DNA from: CAWFLT01 sp963816795
GTDB taxonomy: Bacteria; Acidobacteriota; Vicinamibacteria; Vicinamibacterales; SCN-69-37
Length of the DNA: 64,000 bases
Direction of reading: 5' to 3'
Assembly: GCA_963816795.1 (NCBI GenBank)
Contig: CAWFLT010000014.1
Location: 124,001 to 188,000 of the forward strand
This document shows positions 46,977 through 56,570 of the stretch, one piece after another (position 1 is the stretch's first letter; each line of letters starts with the position of its first letter). Below the pieces are notes generated by a model that saw only the letters and a list, made by a program, of their open reading frames with translations, was not told the origin of the DNA and did no database searches. Both the position numbers and the translations under genes were made by a program.

Positions 46977-47503
46977 CGTTTGTAGTCCGGATACTCCGCG
47001 TCGCGTGTCGAGATCTCCACCGGCGCAAACGGCCAGTCGATCGCGAAGGCGGGGTCGTTCCAGCGTACGCCGCGTGCCGCGCCGGGCACGTGCTCTGCGC
47101 TGATCTGGTAGAGCACGTGGCAGTCGTCCTCCAGGGTGAGCAGGCCGTGGGCGCAGCCTTCGGGGATGTAGAGCGCGAGCTGATTGTCGGCGGAGAGCTC
47201 GTAGCTCGCCGAGCGGAGGTAGGTGGGCGACTCCGGCCGCAGGTCCACGACCACGTCCTGGATGGAGCCACGAACGCAGCGCACGAGCTTCACTTCACCG
47301 TGCGGGGCCGCCTGATAGTGCATGCCGCGCAGCGTACCGCGACGGCGGCTGATCGAAAGGCTGGTCTGCATGAAGTGACCGACCAATCCGCGGCCGGTCA
47401 GCGTGCGCTCACAAGCGAAGCGGACGAATGCGCCGCGGTGGTCGACGCTCGGGTCCGCCCGGACCAACCAGACGCCGTCGACGGCCGTGGGGTCGAACTG
47501 CAC
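46973..47503 (-). CDS. dTDP-4-dehydrorhamnose 3,5-epimerase-like protein
   Basis: A 176-residue cupin epimerase: SVDHRGAFVRF, catalytic GTLRGMHYQAAPHGEVKLVRC and YIPEGCAHGLLTL. It is clearly distinct from the rmlC copy at 25585 and lies in a CDP-sugar gene set, so it probably epimerises C3 or C5 of a 4-keto-6-deoxysugar there rather than dTDP-rhamnose precursor. It starts with GTG at 47503, immediately after the C-methyltransferase stop. Intact frame. Confidence 0.88.
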   Translation of the reverse strand: MQFDPTAVDGVWLVRADPSVDHRGAFVRFACERTLTGRGLVGHFMQTSLSISRRRGTLRGMHYQAAPHGEVKLVRCVRGSIQDVVVDLRPESPTYLRSASYELSADNQLALYIPEGCAHGLLTLEDDCHVLYQISAEHVPGAARGVRWNDPAFAIDWPFAPVEISTRDAEYPDYKR

Positions 47504-48724
47504 CTACAGCACCTGGACGTGCGGGATAGGCACGATGAAACGGCCCCCGCCGCGCCGGTAGGCGTCCTGCTGCCGCAGTACCTCGCTGGCGAAGTTCCAG
47601 ACGAGCAGCAGTGTGTAGTCCGGGCGGCGGCCGGCGAGTTCCCGCGCATCGACGATCGGGATGCCCACGCCCGGCATGTAGTGGCCTTGCTTGTGGATGC
47701 TCCGATCCGCCACGAAGTCGAGCGTCGTGGCGTCGATGCCGAAGTAGTTGAGCAGCGTCGAGCCCTTGGCGGCCGCGCCGTACCCGGCCACCGTGGCGCC
47801 GCCGGCCTTGAGGTGGCGCAGCAGCGTCACGACGGTGTCGCGCAGGGCGTCTACCCGTTCGGCAAACGTCGCGTAATACTCGGGCGACACGATCCCGAGC
47901 GCCTGCTCCTCGTCGAGCAGCGCCTGGACGCGCGTCGACGGCATGCCGCCATGGGCGATGAACAGCCGCAGCGAGCCACCGTGGATGTGGAGCCGCTCGA
48001 CATCGGTCACGGCCAGCCCCTCGGCCGCGCACAGGCGGACGAGCGCGGTCAGGGAGAAGTAGAAGACGTGCTCGTGGTAGACCGTATCGAACTCGCAGCG
48101 CTCGACGAGGTCGCGCACGTAGGGGGCCTCGACGACCGCCACGCCGTCCTGGCTTGAGCGCGTGCCGCAAGCCCGCCGACGAAGCCGCGGATGTCAGGCA
48201 CGTGCGCCATGACGTTGTTGGCGTGGATGACGTCGGCCGTGCGGCCTTCGGCAGCGAGCGCGGCGCGCCAGCGACTCGCAGAAGAACTCCGAGATCGTGT
48301 CGATGCCACGACCGCGGGCCACCTCGGCGATGTTGGTGGCCGGCTCGATGCCGAGCACCGGCACGCCCGCCGCGACGTAGTGCTGCAGCAGGTACCCGTC
48401 GTTGCTGGCGATCTCGAACACGCGCGAGCCGGCGCCGAGTCCGCGCTCCCGCACCAGGCGCGTCACCAGCGTGCGAGCGTGCGCCACCATCTCGTCGGAA
48501 TTGGACGAGAAGTACGTGTAGGTGCGGAACAGCCGCTCGGGCGGCACGAGATCGGTCAACTGCACCAGCGAACAGTCCTGGCAGCCGACCACCTTCAGCG
48601 GGAAACGTTCCTGCGGCGCATCCGCCTTCGGGAACGATGCGAGTTGGCGAGCGGCGTGACGCCGAGATCCAGGACCGGGAAGAAGGTCAGTGCCCCCGCA
48701 GGCACGACAGCGGTCCAGGCTCAC
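47504..48724 (-). CDS. sugar C-methyltransferase (NovU/TylC3-like), frameshifted
   Basis: About 406 residues in three domains. The N-terminal zinc-binding domain has CRACGG and CQDCSLVQL. A SAM domain follows (VFEIASNDGYLLQHYVAAGV and HANNVMAHVPDIRGFV). The C-terminal domain has EAPYVRDLVERCEFDTVYHEHVFYF and HGGSLRLFIAHGG, then a Rossmann-like VAGYGAAAKGSTLLNYFGI. This is the signature of enzymes that add a methyl to C3 of 4-keto-deoxysugars. Frame changes lie near 48150 and 48268. The GTG at 48724 overlaps the dehydratase stop (GTGA). Confidence 0.87.
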
Positions 48725-49717
48725 GCGGTCTCCCCGAGCAGGCGCCGGTACCAGTCGATGGTCTCGCCGAGACCGCTCTCGAGCGAATAGAGCGGCGTCC
48801 ACTGCAGGCGCTCGTGCGCCTTCCGCGCCGAGAGGAACTGCCGGCGAATCTCGTTGCTCGCCTCGTTGAGGATGACCGGCTGCAGCGTGCTGTCCATCAG
48901 CCGCAAGATCATCTGCACGAGTTCGATCACCGAGACCTGCTGCTCGTACGAGAAGTTGAACGCCTCACCCTTGAGGCTCGGATCCTTCGCGAGCGCCTCG
49001 GCCAGCAGCATGTACACCGCCGCGCCGTCGCGCGACGTAGAAGTAGTCGCGGATGAACGAGCCGTCCGAGCGGATGATCGGGGCCGTGCCGCGCAGGATC
49101 GAGCGGACGGTGCCTGGCACGATCCGGTTCCAGTTGAGGTCGCCGCCGCCGAAGAAGTTGCCGCAGCGGGTGATCACCACCGGCAGGCCGAAGGCCTTGG
49201 CGTACGATCTGCGCGATCAGGTCCGCGCACGACTTGCTGACGTCGTACGGGATAGCGTGCCTTGCAGCGGCGCGTCCTCGTCGTACGGCAGCACCTCGTG
49301 CTCGCCGTAGGCCTTGTCCGACGACGCGAACACGATCTCGGACGACGAGCTTGGCGTGCGGCGGCAGGCGTCGAAGAGCAGATAGGTGCCGCGGATGTTG
49401 GCCTCGAGCGTGACCACCGGCTCGCGACTGGCGACGCCGACGATGGTCTGCGCCGCCAGGTGGAACACGGTGCGGACCTCGTACTCGGCGAGCGTCCGCT
49501 GCAGCAACGGCGCGTCGCACAGGTCGCCGCGCACGACTCGCACCTTCGAGACCAGGCCGCTTCGCATGAACTCGCTGTGCGGCAGGCTGTCACGCACCAG
49601 ACACACCACGTCGGCGCCCGCCTCCACCAACCGACGCACGAGCCACGAACCGACGAGGCCGGTCGCCCCGGTGACGAAGACAGGACGGTCCTGCCAGAAG
49701 GTTGAAGACACGGTCAC
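48721..49717 (-). CDS. rfbG: CDP-glucose 4,6-dehydratase-like SDR (frameshifted)
   Basis: About 332 residues. It starts VFVTGATGLVGSWLVRRLVEAGADVV, has HLAAQTIVGVASREPVVTLEANIRGT, SSDKAYGE and, after a frame change near 49215, the YDVSKSCADLIAQ catalytic segment (seen in the third frame). The ending GGGDLNWNRIVPGTVRSIL and YTPLYSLESGLGETIDWYR follow. Asparagine-rich GNFFGGGD fits dehydratases. I call it CDP-glucose 4,6-dehydratase because it directly follows rfbF. Frame changes lie near 49215 and 49030. The GTG overlaps the rfbF stop. Confidence 0.8.
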
Positions 49718-50538
49718 GACTGAAGGACCTTTCGCGGGCGCTGCCACGTGGCCCAGGCGGCCGCGCCGTCGCTCCACAGGGAATTGAGGTACTGGAAGTC
49801 ACGGAACGTGTCCATGCACTGCCAGAAGCCCTCGTGCTTGTACACACCGAGCTGTCCCTCGGCCGCCAACTGCTCGAGTGGAGTGCGCTCGAGGACGCAC
49901 TCCTCGTCGTCGCTGAGGTAGTCGAGCACGCGGCGATCGAACACGAAGAAACCGCCGTTGATCAGGCCGTCGTGCACCTGTGGCTTCTCGCTGAAGGCAG
50001 TGACCAGCTCGCCGTTGGTGACCAGTTCGCCGAAACGCGACTGGGGCCGCACGCCGGTCACGGTGGCCAGCCGCCCGCTCGCGCGATGGAAGGCGATCAG
50101 CGCATCGAGGTCGACGTCGCACACGCCGTCCCCGTAAGTGACCATGAACGTGTCGCCCTCGATGTAGCGCGAGGCGCGCTTGATGCGCGCGCCGGTCATC
50201 GTCTTGAGTCCGGTGTTGGCCAGCGTCACGCGCCAGCCGAGCTCGCCGTGATCCCCATGCGAACGGACGGTGCGAGTCGGGTCACCGAGCTCGACCGTGA
50301 GGTCGTGCTGCATTTCGTCGTAGCGCAGGAAATAGTCGCGAATGCGCTCACCCTTGTACCCCAGGCAGACGATGAAGTCGGTGTGGCCGTACTCGGCGTA
50401 CCCCTTCATGATGTGCCAGAGAATCGGGCGATCGCCGATCTCGACCATCGGCTTGGGGCGATACTCGGTCTCCTCTCGCAAGCGCGTACCCATGCCGCCA
50501 CAGAGCAGCACGACCGGGAGTCCTTTACGTTTGGTCAC
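49714..50538 (-). CDS. rfbF: glucose-1-phosphate cytidylyltransferase
   Basis: Makes CDP-glucose from glucose-1-phosphate and CTP. The intact 274-residue product has LLCGGMGTRLREETEYRPKPM, ILWHIMKGYAEYGHTDF and VCLGYKGERIRDYF, which are hallmark RfbF sequences, then MVTYGDGVCDVDLDALI. I chose the GTG at 50538, which overlaps the upstream glycosyltransferase stop (GTGA). The first gene of a CDP-sugar set whose later members add and arrange a C-methyl branch. Confidence 0.95.
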   Translation of the reverse strand: MTKRKGLPVVLLCGGMGTRLREETEYRPKPMVEIGDRPILWHIMKGYAEYGHTDFIVCLGYKGERIRDYFLRYDEMQHDLTVELGDPTRTVRSHGDHGELGWRVTLANTGLKTMTGARIKRASRYIEGDTFMVTYGDGVCDVDLDALIAFHRASGRLATVTGVRPQSRFGELVTNGELVTAFSEKPQVHDGLINGGFFVFDRRVLDYLSDDEECVLERTPLEQLAAEGQLGVYKHEGFWQCMDTFRDFQYLNSLWSDGAAAWATWQRPRKVLQS

Positions 50539-52716
50539 AACTTCTCTCCGAATCCCCAATCGGGACTGTGGCGAGTCAGATTGGGGCTGTAGTAAGGGTC
50601 GCGACCGAGCACCTGCGCCCACCGGTCGCGGAAGCGGTCGACTTCGAGGCCCGCCTGCGTTCGGGGACCAATGGTACCCGACTCGTGGTGGACCAGTTCA
50701 GCATGCGGAGTGTACACCACCCGCAACCCTAACCGGCGCACCCGCAGGCAGTAGTCGACGTCGTTGAAATCGATGGGAAAGGTCTCGTCGAAGCCCCCCA
50801 CTTGCTCGAAGACCTCCCGTCGCGTCAGCAGGCAGGCACCGGTCACGGCCGAATAATTCCTGACCGTCAGCACGCTGGACAGATAGCCGTCGGTGTCGGC
50901 CGGCGCGCCATGGTACGCGTGGGCCACGACGCCACACACGCCGAGCAACAACCCGACGTGCTGGAGCCGGCCATCGGGGTACCGGAGGCGCGGCCCGACG
51001 ACACCCACTTCGGGATCCTGCGCGACCTCCAGCATCGCCTCCAGCCAGTCCGCATGCTGCACGACGATGTCGTCGTTGAGCAGGAGCAGGTAGGCACCCT
51101 GGGCGTGCGCCGCCGCGTGATTCAGCTTGCGCGGGAAGTTGAACGGCTCGCTCGCCGGCGTGTGGACGATGCGATGCGGGACCGGCGCCAGCCGCCGCTC
51201 GACGCCCGGCGGCAGCACGCCGTTGTGGGCGACGATGATCTCCAGCGGGCGGTAGGCCGTCCGTCCGACCAGGCCATCGAGGCAATCGAGCAGCAGGTTG
51301 CCGTCACCGCCGTCGCGCACCCGGCCGCCGTCGGTCGGCAGCACCACCGACACGAGCGGACGCTCGCGAAGCGCCACGCGCACTCGCCACAGGCCGGGAC
51401 GAGCGCCGGGTTCGACCCGGCCGTCCACGCCGCGGCGCTCGAGGTGCTCCTCCAGCGCGCGCCGTGACCGCGCGAGCCCCTCGGGCTTGACGAAGGTCGA
51501 ACTGGCCGTGGAGGTCGAGCTCTTGCGCCAGTGATAGAGCACCTCCGGCACGTGACCGATGGCCTGCGTGCGTTCGGACGCGCGCAGCCACAGGTCGTAG
51601 TCCTGTGCCCCTTCGAACCCGACCCGCATGCCGCCGAGGGCGTCGAGCAGCGAGCGCCGGATCACCGTCAGATGGCACGGGTACATCCAGGCGCGCAGCA
51701 GGTCCGGCGACCAGTCGGGCTTGAACGCGGGTTCGCAGCGCTGCCCGACCTCGTCCAGCTTGTCCTCGTCCGAGTAGACCAGATCGTCGGCCGGGTGCTC
51801 GCGCAGATGACGCGCCATCGCCCACAGCGCCTCGGGCGCGAGGGTGTCGTCGTGGTCCAGCAGGGCGACGAACGTGCCGGTCGCGAGCGTCAGCGCCGTA
51901 TTGGTGGCGACGCTGATGTGTCGCGACGCCGGCAGGCGCGTGAGCCGGATACGCGGGTCGCCGACTGTCCACGATCTCCTGCAGGACCTGCAGAGTCTCC
52001 GGGAGCGTCGACCCATCGTCGCAGAGGCACCACTGCCAGTGCGGGTACACCTGGGCGCGGACCGACTGCCAGCACTCGCGCAACGCCTGCGGATCGGTGT
52101 CATGCACCGGCGTCAGGATGCTGAAGACGGGCGCGTCGGGCCACGCCAGCGCCTCGTCGCGCCACGTCGCGAGCGTCGCGGCGTCGGGATGGTGCTGCTC
52201 GACCCACGCGAGATACGACCGCCCGTCGTCGCGACCAGGCGCCAGCAGCAGACGACGCGGCAGCCCGCGCCAGCCGTACTGCGCCACCGCGCCGCGCGTC
52301 AGCCGCGCCAGTTCGCCGAGCGCACGGCGGCGCACCAGCGTCGGCGCTTCCCACACCAGCGCCGCGCCGGCGGCGCCGGCCGGCGGCAACTCGATGCTGC
52401 TGCCGTCGGCGTCGGCCAGGGCGAGACGCACGCTGACGGACGCGGTTCCGAGTTCGACCGCGGTGGATGCCAGCACCGCGCCGTCGGGCGACCGCTGCAC
52501 GATCTCGACGCGCCCGGCGGCGACGTCGGGCGCCGCCGGCGTCGCGACCACCTCGAAGCGGGCTCGCCTGGTCCGCCCGAGCCATGCGCCGAGCGGCGGT
52601 GCCACGTTGTCGGACGCGGCGCCGTCGCTGCGCAGCAGCAGCGGTGTGCGCCAGTGCAGGACACGCTGGATCCCGCGCGCGAGACGGCCGATTGCGACGT
52701 CAGCGTGCGGTGCCAT
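50535..52716 (-). CDS. tandem-domain family 2 glycosyltransferase (frameshifted)
   Basis: About 727 residues with two GT-A domains. The first holds FSILTPVHDTDPQALRECWQSV, then (after a frame change near 51970) VALLDHDDTLAPEAL and YSDEDKLDEVG. The second holds PLVSVVLPTDGG, LLLNDDIVVQHADWLEAML and the catalytic-end VGGFDETFPIDFNDVDYCLR. Domain linkage of this kind is common in O-antigen assembly, where one protein adds two different linkages. The N-terminal 180 residues are an accessory region without clear motifs. The start ATG at 52716 gives a natural beginning. Confidence 0.87.
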
Positions 52717-52852
52717 CTCGGCGCGAGCCGCGATCGGGCACGCCGGGCCACGTCGACTCCGTCGACGCAGTCGAGCCCTCTAGCGCAGCTACCGTGAACC
52801 GTGACGAGTCCGCAGTCGACGCAGGCTGTCGCCGGACGATCGGACGAAGCCG
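52717..52852. other. short spacer with GTCGAC-rich sequence
   Basis: A 136-base gap in an otherwise overlapped operon. It contains GTCGACTCCGTCGACGCAGTCGAG and further GTCGAC and GACG copies, and a reading frame open through it that resembles nothing. I see no promoter or terminator that I would trust. Confidence 0.3.
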
Positions 52853-54046
52853 CTAGCGGATGGCGTAGAGCTCCTCCACGTAACCACGGCGGAGCCAATA
52901 CGGCATGCGGTAGAAGCGCTGAAATCCCGCTTCGCCGGTGAGCAGCGTGGAGACGTTCAGGTGCTTCGCCTCGCTCGTCTTCGCATGCTCGACCTCATGG
53001 TTGATGCTGAGGAAGTACTTCGTCGTCGTGCGCCGGATCTGTCCGAGGTAGTCCCGCACGATGGTTTCGTCGATCTCGGGGAACGAGTCCTGGTTCAACG
53101 CCAGCGTGAACGCCTTGTCGCGCTCACGGCGGCAGCTCTCGCCGGTCTTGATCTTGACTGCATTCGGTTTCGCCGGCTCGCCTTCGAGGCACACGGCGTC
53201 GTCGCCGAGCGCGCCGATGAGGAAGTAGGCGGAGACGGCATTGACGATCGGCAGATCGTAGAGTGTGTAGTCCTTGCGCCCGAAGCGGTGCAGATAGAGC
53301 GCGATGAGCCCGATACCGCCCCCGTATTCGCTGATCGCATCGCCCGGCTCCGTCAGATCGCGCGCCCGCACGGCGGTGTAGAGCGCGTTGATGTGCCGGT
53401 AGTGAAGCGCGCCGCCGTCGAGGGCAATCCCGGACACCGGCATGATCCCGATCGGCGGCCGAATGCTGATCCCGAGCTTGTCTTCGATACGCGCGACCAC
53501 GTCGGCCGGCTGTCGCTGAATGTTCTTTCCCCAGTTTCCGTTTTCGCCCTGCTCCGGGTTTTCGGCTGGCAAGACCGACAGCGCTTCGCCGAGGCTCACG
53601 AGCTGATCGAAGTACGAATACGCGATCATCCGCTCGTCGCGGTCCCAGTGGTTGAAGCCGTCGACGCCTGTCGTGATGCCGCCGAACCAGGTGTAGTCGG
53701 CGCCGAAGCTCGAGAACATCTTCGCGAGCGTCGCGGTTTCTCCCGCGATCAGGGCGTCGATGAGGCTCGTCAGGTGACCGCCGACGATGCCGGTCCAGAG
53801 ATCGGGCGCCGACGTGTGCTTGTCCTGGAGCGCAGCCGAGGCCCGATACGCCGAAACGATCCGCGCGCACGCTGCCTCGCTGTGCTTCGTGACGACGCCC
53901 GGGTGGTGCTCGAGCGTCAACGGCGGCAGCTCCACGACCGGGTGTTGGTTCGATAGGCGATGCGCGGGTGAATCGGACCAAATGAGCTCTCCGAGGGCCG
54001 GCCTGTTAGCGCAGCGTTGAGGTCTGGGCAATGGTACAGCCGTCAT
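52853..54046 (-). CDS. putative sugar O-methyltransferase
   Basis: A 397-residue protein with the features of the putative sugar O-methyltransferase family found in surface-glycan loci. It has YTWFGGITTGVDGFNHW, a central Rossmann-like ISEYGGGIGLIALYLHRFG (SAM-binding glycine loop) and YTLYDLPIVNAVSAYFLIG, then FLSINHEVEHA near the end. The intact frame and ATG at 54046 are clear. It probably adds the terminal or branch methyl recognised by the exporter. Spacer gaps on both sides suggest its own transcription is possible. Confidence 0.8.
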   Translation of the reverse strand: MTAVPLPRPQRCANRPALGELIWSDSPAHRLSNQHPVVELPPLTLEHHPGVVTKHSEAACARIVSAYRASAALQDKHTSAPDLWTGIVGGHLTSLIDALIAGETATLAKMFSSFGADYTWFGGITTGVDGFNHWDRDERMIAYSYFDQLVSLGEALSVLPAENPEQGENGNWGKNIQRQPADVVARIEDKLGISIRPPIGIMPVSGIALDGGALHYRHINALYTAVRARDLTEPGDAISEYGGGIGLIALYLHRFGRKDYTLYDLPIVNAVSAYFLIGALGDDAVCLEGEPAKPNAVKIKTGESCRRERDKAFTLALNQDSFPEIDETIVRDYLGQIRRTTTKYFLSINHEVEHAKTSEAKHLNVSTLLTGEAGFQRFYRMPYWLRRGYVEELYAIR

Positions 54047-54183
54047 CGCTGCGCGTCGACCTGGTGACCGACTGTAGCGCCGGGTCGATCATAACTCTCG
54101 ACGGCCACTGGTTAGGTCGCCGCGCGCGGCCGGAGGTCTGCGCACGGAGCCCGCGGCGACTCGCAATCGCGGAGGGCCGTGCG

Positions 54184-55142
54184 TCAGGCGCTCCGGCGAA
54201 CGGCCAGCGTGAGCGCGGCTCCCTTCCCGGCGGCGCTTGCGAGCGCTTCGACCGGGAGCGACATCGCGAGCAGCGGCGGCGTCAGCACGATAGAGCTGAC
54301 GAAGTGAAACATCGAGCTCATCGGAGACATTCCCGAAAGGGCACCCCGGTCTTTCACGAGCTCGTAGAGATAGTTCTTGTGCGGCAGGATCGCGTTGAGC
54401 GAACTCTGAATCCAGCCGCTGCATCCATACTCAGGCAGAAAGCGCTTCTCGGCCGCGGGCACCAGGCCCGCCCGTCTGACACAGTCTTCCAGCACCGATC
54501 GCTCGAAGTGGATCACGTGCCGTGGCGGGTCCAGATGGAACCAGCTGCCTTGAAAGGCCGCGCTTTGCAGGCTGCCAAAATTGGGAACAGAGATCACGAT
54601 CAGGCCCCCGGGCGTGAGATGCGTCGCGAGGCGTTGCAATACCTCGACTGGCCGCCGCAGGTGCTCCAGGACATGCCAGAGCGTGATGATGTCGAACGAC
54701 CCGAGCTCGCCCTCAATCTGTTCGAATGGAGCTCGAATGAGCTTGAGGCGGCTCGGCCGTCTGCGTCGCACCGAGGCTGAATGGCTCGACGCCGACCGTG
54801 TCGAACCCGGCCATGCTCATGTGCTGAGCAAACGCGCCATTGCCGCAGCCGAAATCGAGCAACCGCCCCGACGGCTTCAGCGTGCGGATGAATGACTCCC
54901 GCTGACGCAGGAAGATCTTCAGCGCAGATCCTGCGCCTTTGGCGAACGCGGTCCCGGACTGATCGAATCTCTGGATACAAGCGGTCGGCGGAAGGCGCCG
55001 TCCGATCGTCCGTAAACACGAGCGAGCAATTCGTGCAGCGGAGGATGTCGTAGTCGTTTCGCGAACGGAGAATCCCGGCAGCCTGCTCACTTTCACACAG
55101 CGGGCAGGAAACGCCCGGTACGTCATTCACAGCCTGTCGCAT
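54184..55142 (-). CDS. SAM-dependent methyltransferase with zinc-ribbon start (frameshifted)
   Basis: About 319 residues. A zinc-binding start (CPLCES, CTNCSLVF) is followed, after a frame change near 54975, by motif I RLLDFGCGNGAFAQHM, and, after another near 54765, by FDIITLWHVLEHLRRPVEVLQ and LTPGGLIVISVPN. This is the common Methyltransf_23 plus zinc-ribbon architecture in glycan clusters. It ends with a hydrophobic helix. The ATG at 55142 follows the GT2 stop directly (TGAATG), so they are co-translated. Confidence 0.85.
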
Positions 55143-56135
55143 TCAACCTCCAGCGACGGCCGTCCCGGTCTTGCGCGACGCGCGATCGGCCGAGCCCTCG
55201 GCTCGGGGCAGAGACGATTGAGCACGATCGACGATGAAACGCCTCCGTCTCAAGCCATTCTGATACGTGCGGGCCAGATAGATTGAAAGGAACGCCAGCG
55301 CGCCGGCCATGTAGAGGCCATTCACGAACACGAGGCCGACGACCGTGGCGTCGACGGCGATCAAGCCCAAGGCGAACGAGACGCCGAAGAGGACGCTCAG
55401 CAGACAGACGACTGGAAAGGCGTAGAAGACGGCGCGGAGCGGGAACGTCGTGGCGGCAAGAATGCCTGCCACGGCGAAGCCCACGTTCCCCAGCAGATTG
55501 TAGTGCGTCTTGCCGTAGCGTCGTGCGTCGCGGCGATACGGAACGCCAATCAGGCTGAACCCGGCGTAACCGTACTCCGCTCGCAGGAAGGGCGCGGAAT
55601 TGTGGCTGCCAATCACCACGTCTCGGACGCAGCGCTTGAACATGGCGAACTCGGCCATGTAGGGCACGATACGGTAGTCGCCCAGAGCGCGGAGGGCCAG
55701 ATAGAACAGTGAACGGCATCGACTCAACAGCCAGGGCTCGTTCCGATTGTTTCGAATGCCATAGGCCAAATCGTGCCCGCGCTCAATCGCGTTCAGGAAG
55801 TCATGCACCATCTCGGGGGGATCTTCACAGTCGACGTCGCAGATCATGTAGAGGTCCGCGCGCATCGTGGAAAGACCGGCAAGCACCGACAACTGATAAC
55901 CATGATTGCGGCTCAGGGTGAGATACCCGACCCAGTCATGCACCGCTCGTATCTTGTCGATCTGCGCCAACGAGCCGTCGATGCTCCGATTGTTCGTGAA
56001 CAGCAACTGGTAGGTGTACTCGAGCGGATCGAGTTGCTCGAGCGCGTTCTTGATCCGGTCGAAGAAGTAAGCTATGTTCTGCTCTTCGTTGTAGATCGGA
56101 CAGATCACCACCAGTCGAGCAGGTTTGTCATCCAC
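55143..56135 (-). CDS. family 2 glycosyltransferase with two C-terminal membrane helices
   Basis: A 330-residue GT-A enzyme of the DPM1/GtrB/ArnC type: LVVICPIYNEEQNIAYFFDRI at the start, MICDVDCEDPPEMVHDFLNAI with the DxD (DVDCED), and a pair of helices at about 235-300 (GVSFALGLIAVDATVVGLVFV). Such enzymes make undecaprenyl-phosphate sugars for export or transfer. GTG at 56135 is preceded by GGAGACAC and begins the family N-terminus (VDDKPARLVVICPI), so I discarded a longer upstream ATG. It is the first gene of the minus-strand operon. Confidence 0.9.
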   Translation of the reverse strand: MDDKPARLVVICPIYNEEQNIAYFFDRIKNALEQLDPLEYTYQLLFTNNRSIDGSLAQIDKIRAVHDWVGYLTLSRNHGYQLSVLAGLSTMRADLYMICDVDCEDPPEMVHDFLNAIERGHDLAYGIRNNRNEPWLLSRCRSLFYLALRALGDYRIVPYMAEFAMFKRCVRDVVIGSHNSAPFLRAEYGYAGFSLIGVPYRRDARRYGKTHYNLLGNVGFAVAGILAATTFPLRAVFYAFPVVCLLSVLFGVSFALGLIAVDATVVGLVFVNGLYMAGALAFLSIYLARTYQNGLRRRRFIVDRAQSSLPRAEGSADRASRKTGTAVAGG

Positions 56136-56570
56136 GTGTCTCCTCGCTTTCGTTCCCGCGTCGCTCTCCCGTCTCGAGCGCGAACGTAGACCGCGTGAGG
56201 GGTGAGGCGAGGCCACTCTGCACGGTGCGGAATCCGGACCGTGCATTCTACCCGACGTTCGCGGCCAGCCCGTCACGCGACCGCGGCCCTGGCAGCCTCG
56301 CGAGCCAGCGTCGGATGCGATACGATCGCCCCTCTCGGGCACTCACCAACTCCACGAGTCCCTCACGTCGCCAACGAATGGCACCGGCGTTCGGCTGCGC
56401 GACTCATCGTACTCGAAAGGTTGCGAGGCGGCAGGAGAGACCGTCCGGCTGCGACGCACGACGTAGCGCCGACTCGCACGGGGTCCCATGCGCGGTGCCG
56501 GAGACGTCGTGTCGAGGCGCCCCCGGGGCGGTGCACCCGAGGCGATCACACACCAGCGAAGCACGACACT
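56136..56570. other. gene-free region between divergent transcription units
   Basis: About 435 bases with no ORF that resembles a protein; open minus-strand frames are low-complexity. Both flanking genes point away, so their promoters should lie here. I could not pick a convincing -35/-10 pair. The base composition is lower in GC than in the genes to the left. Confidence 0.5.
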
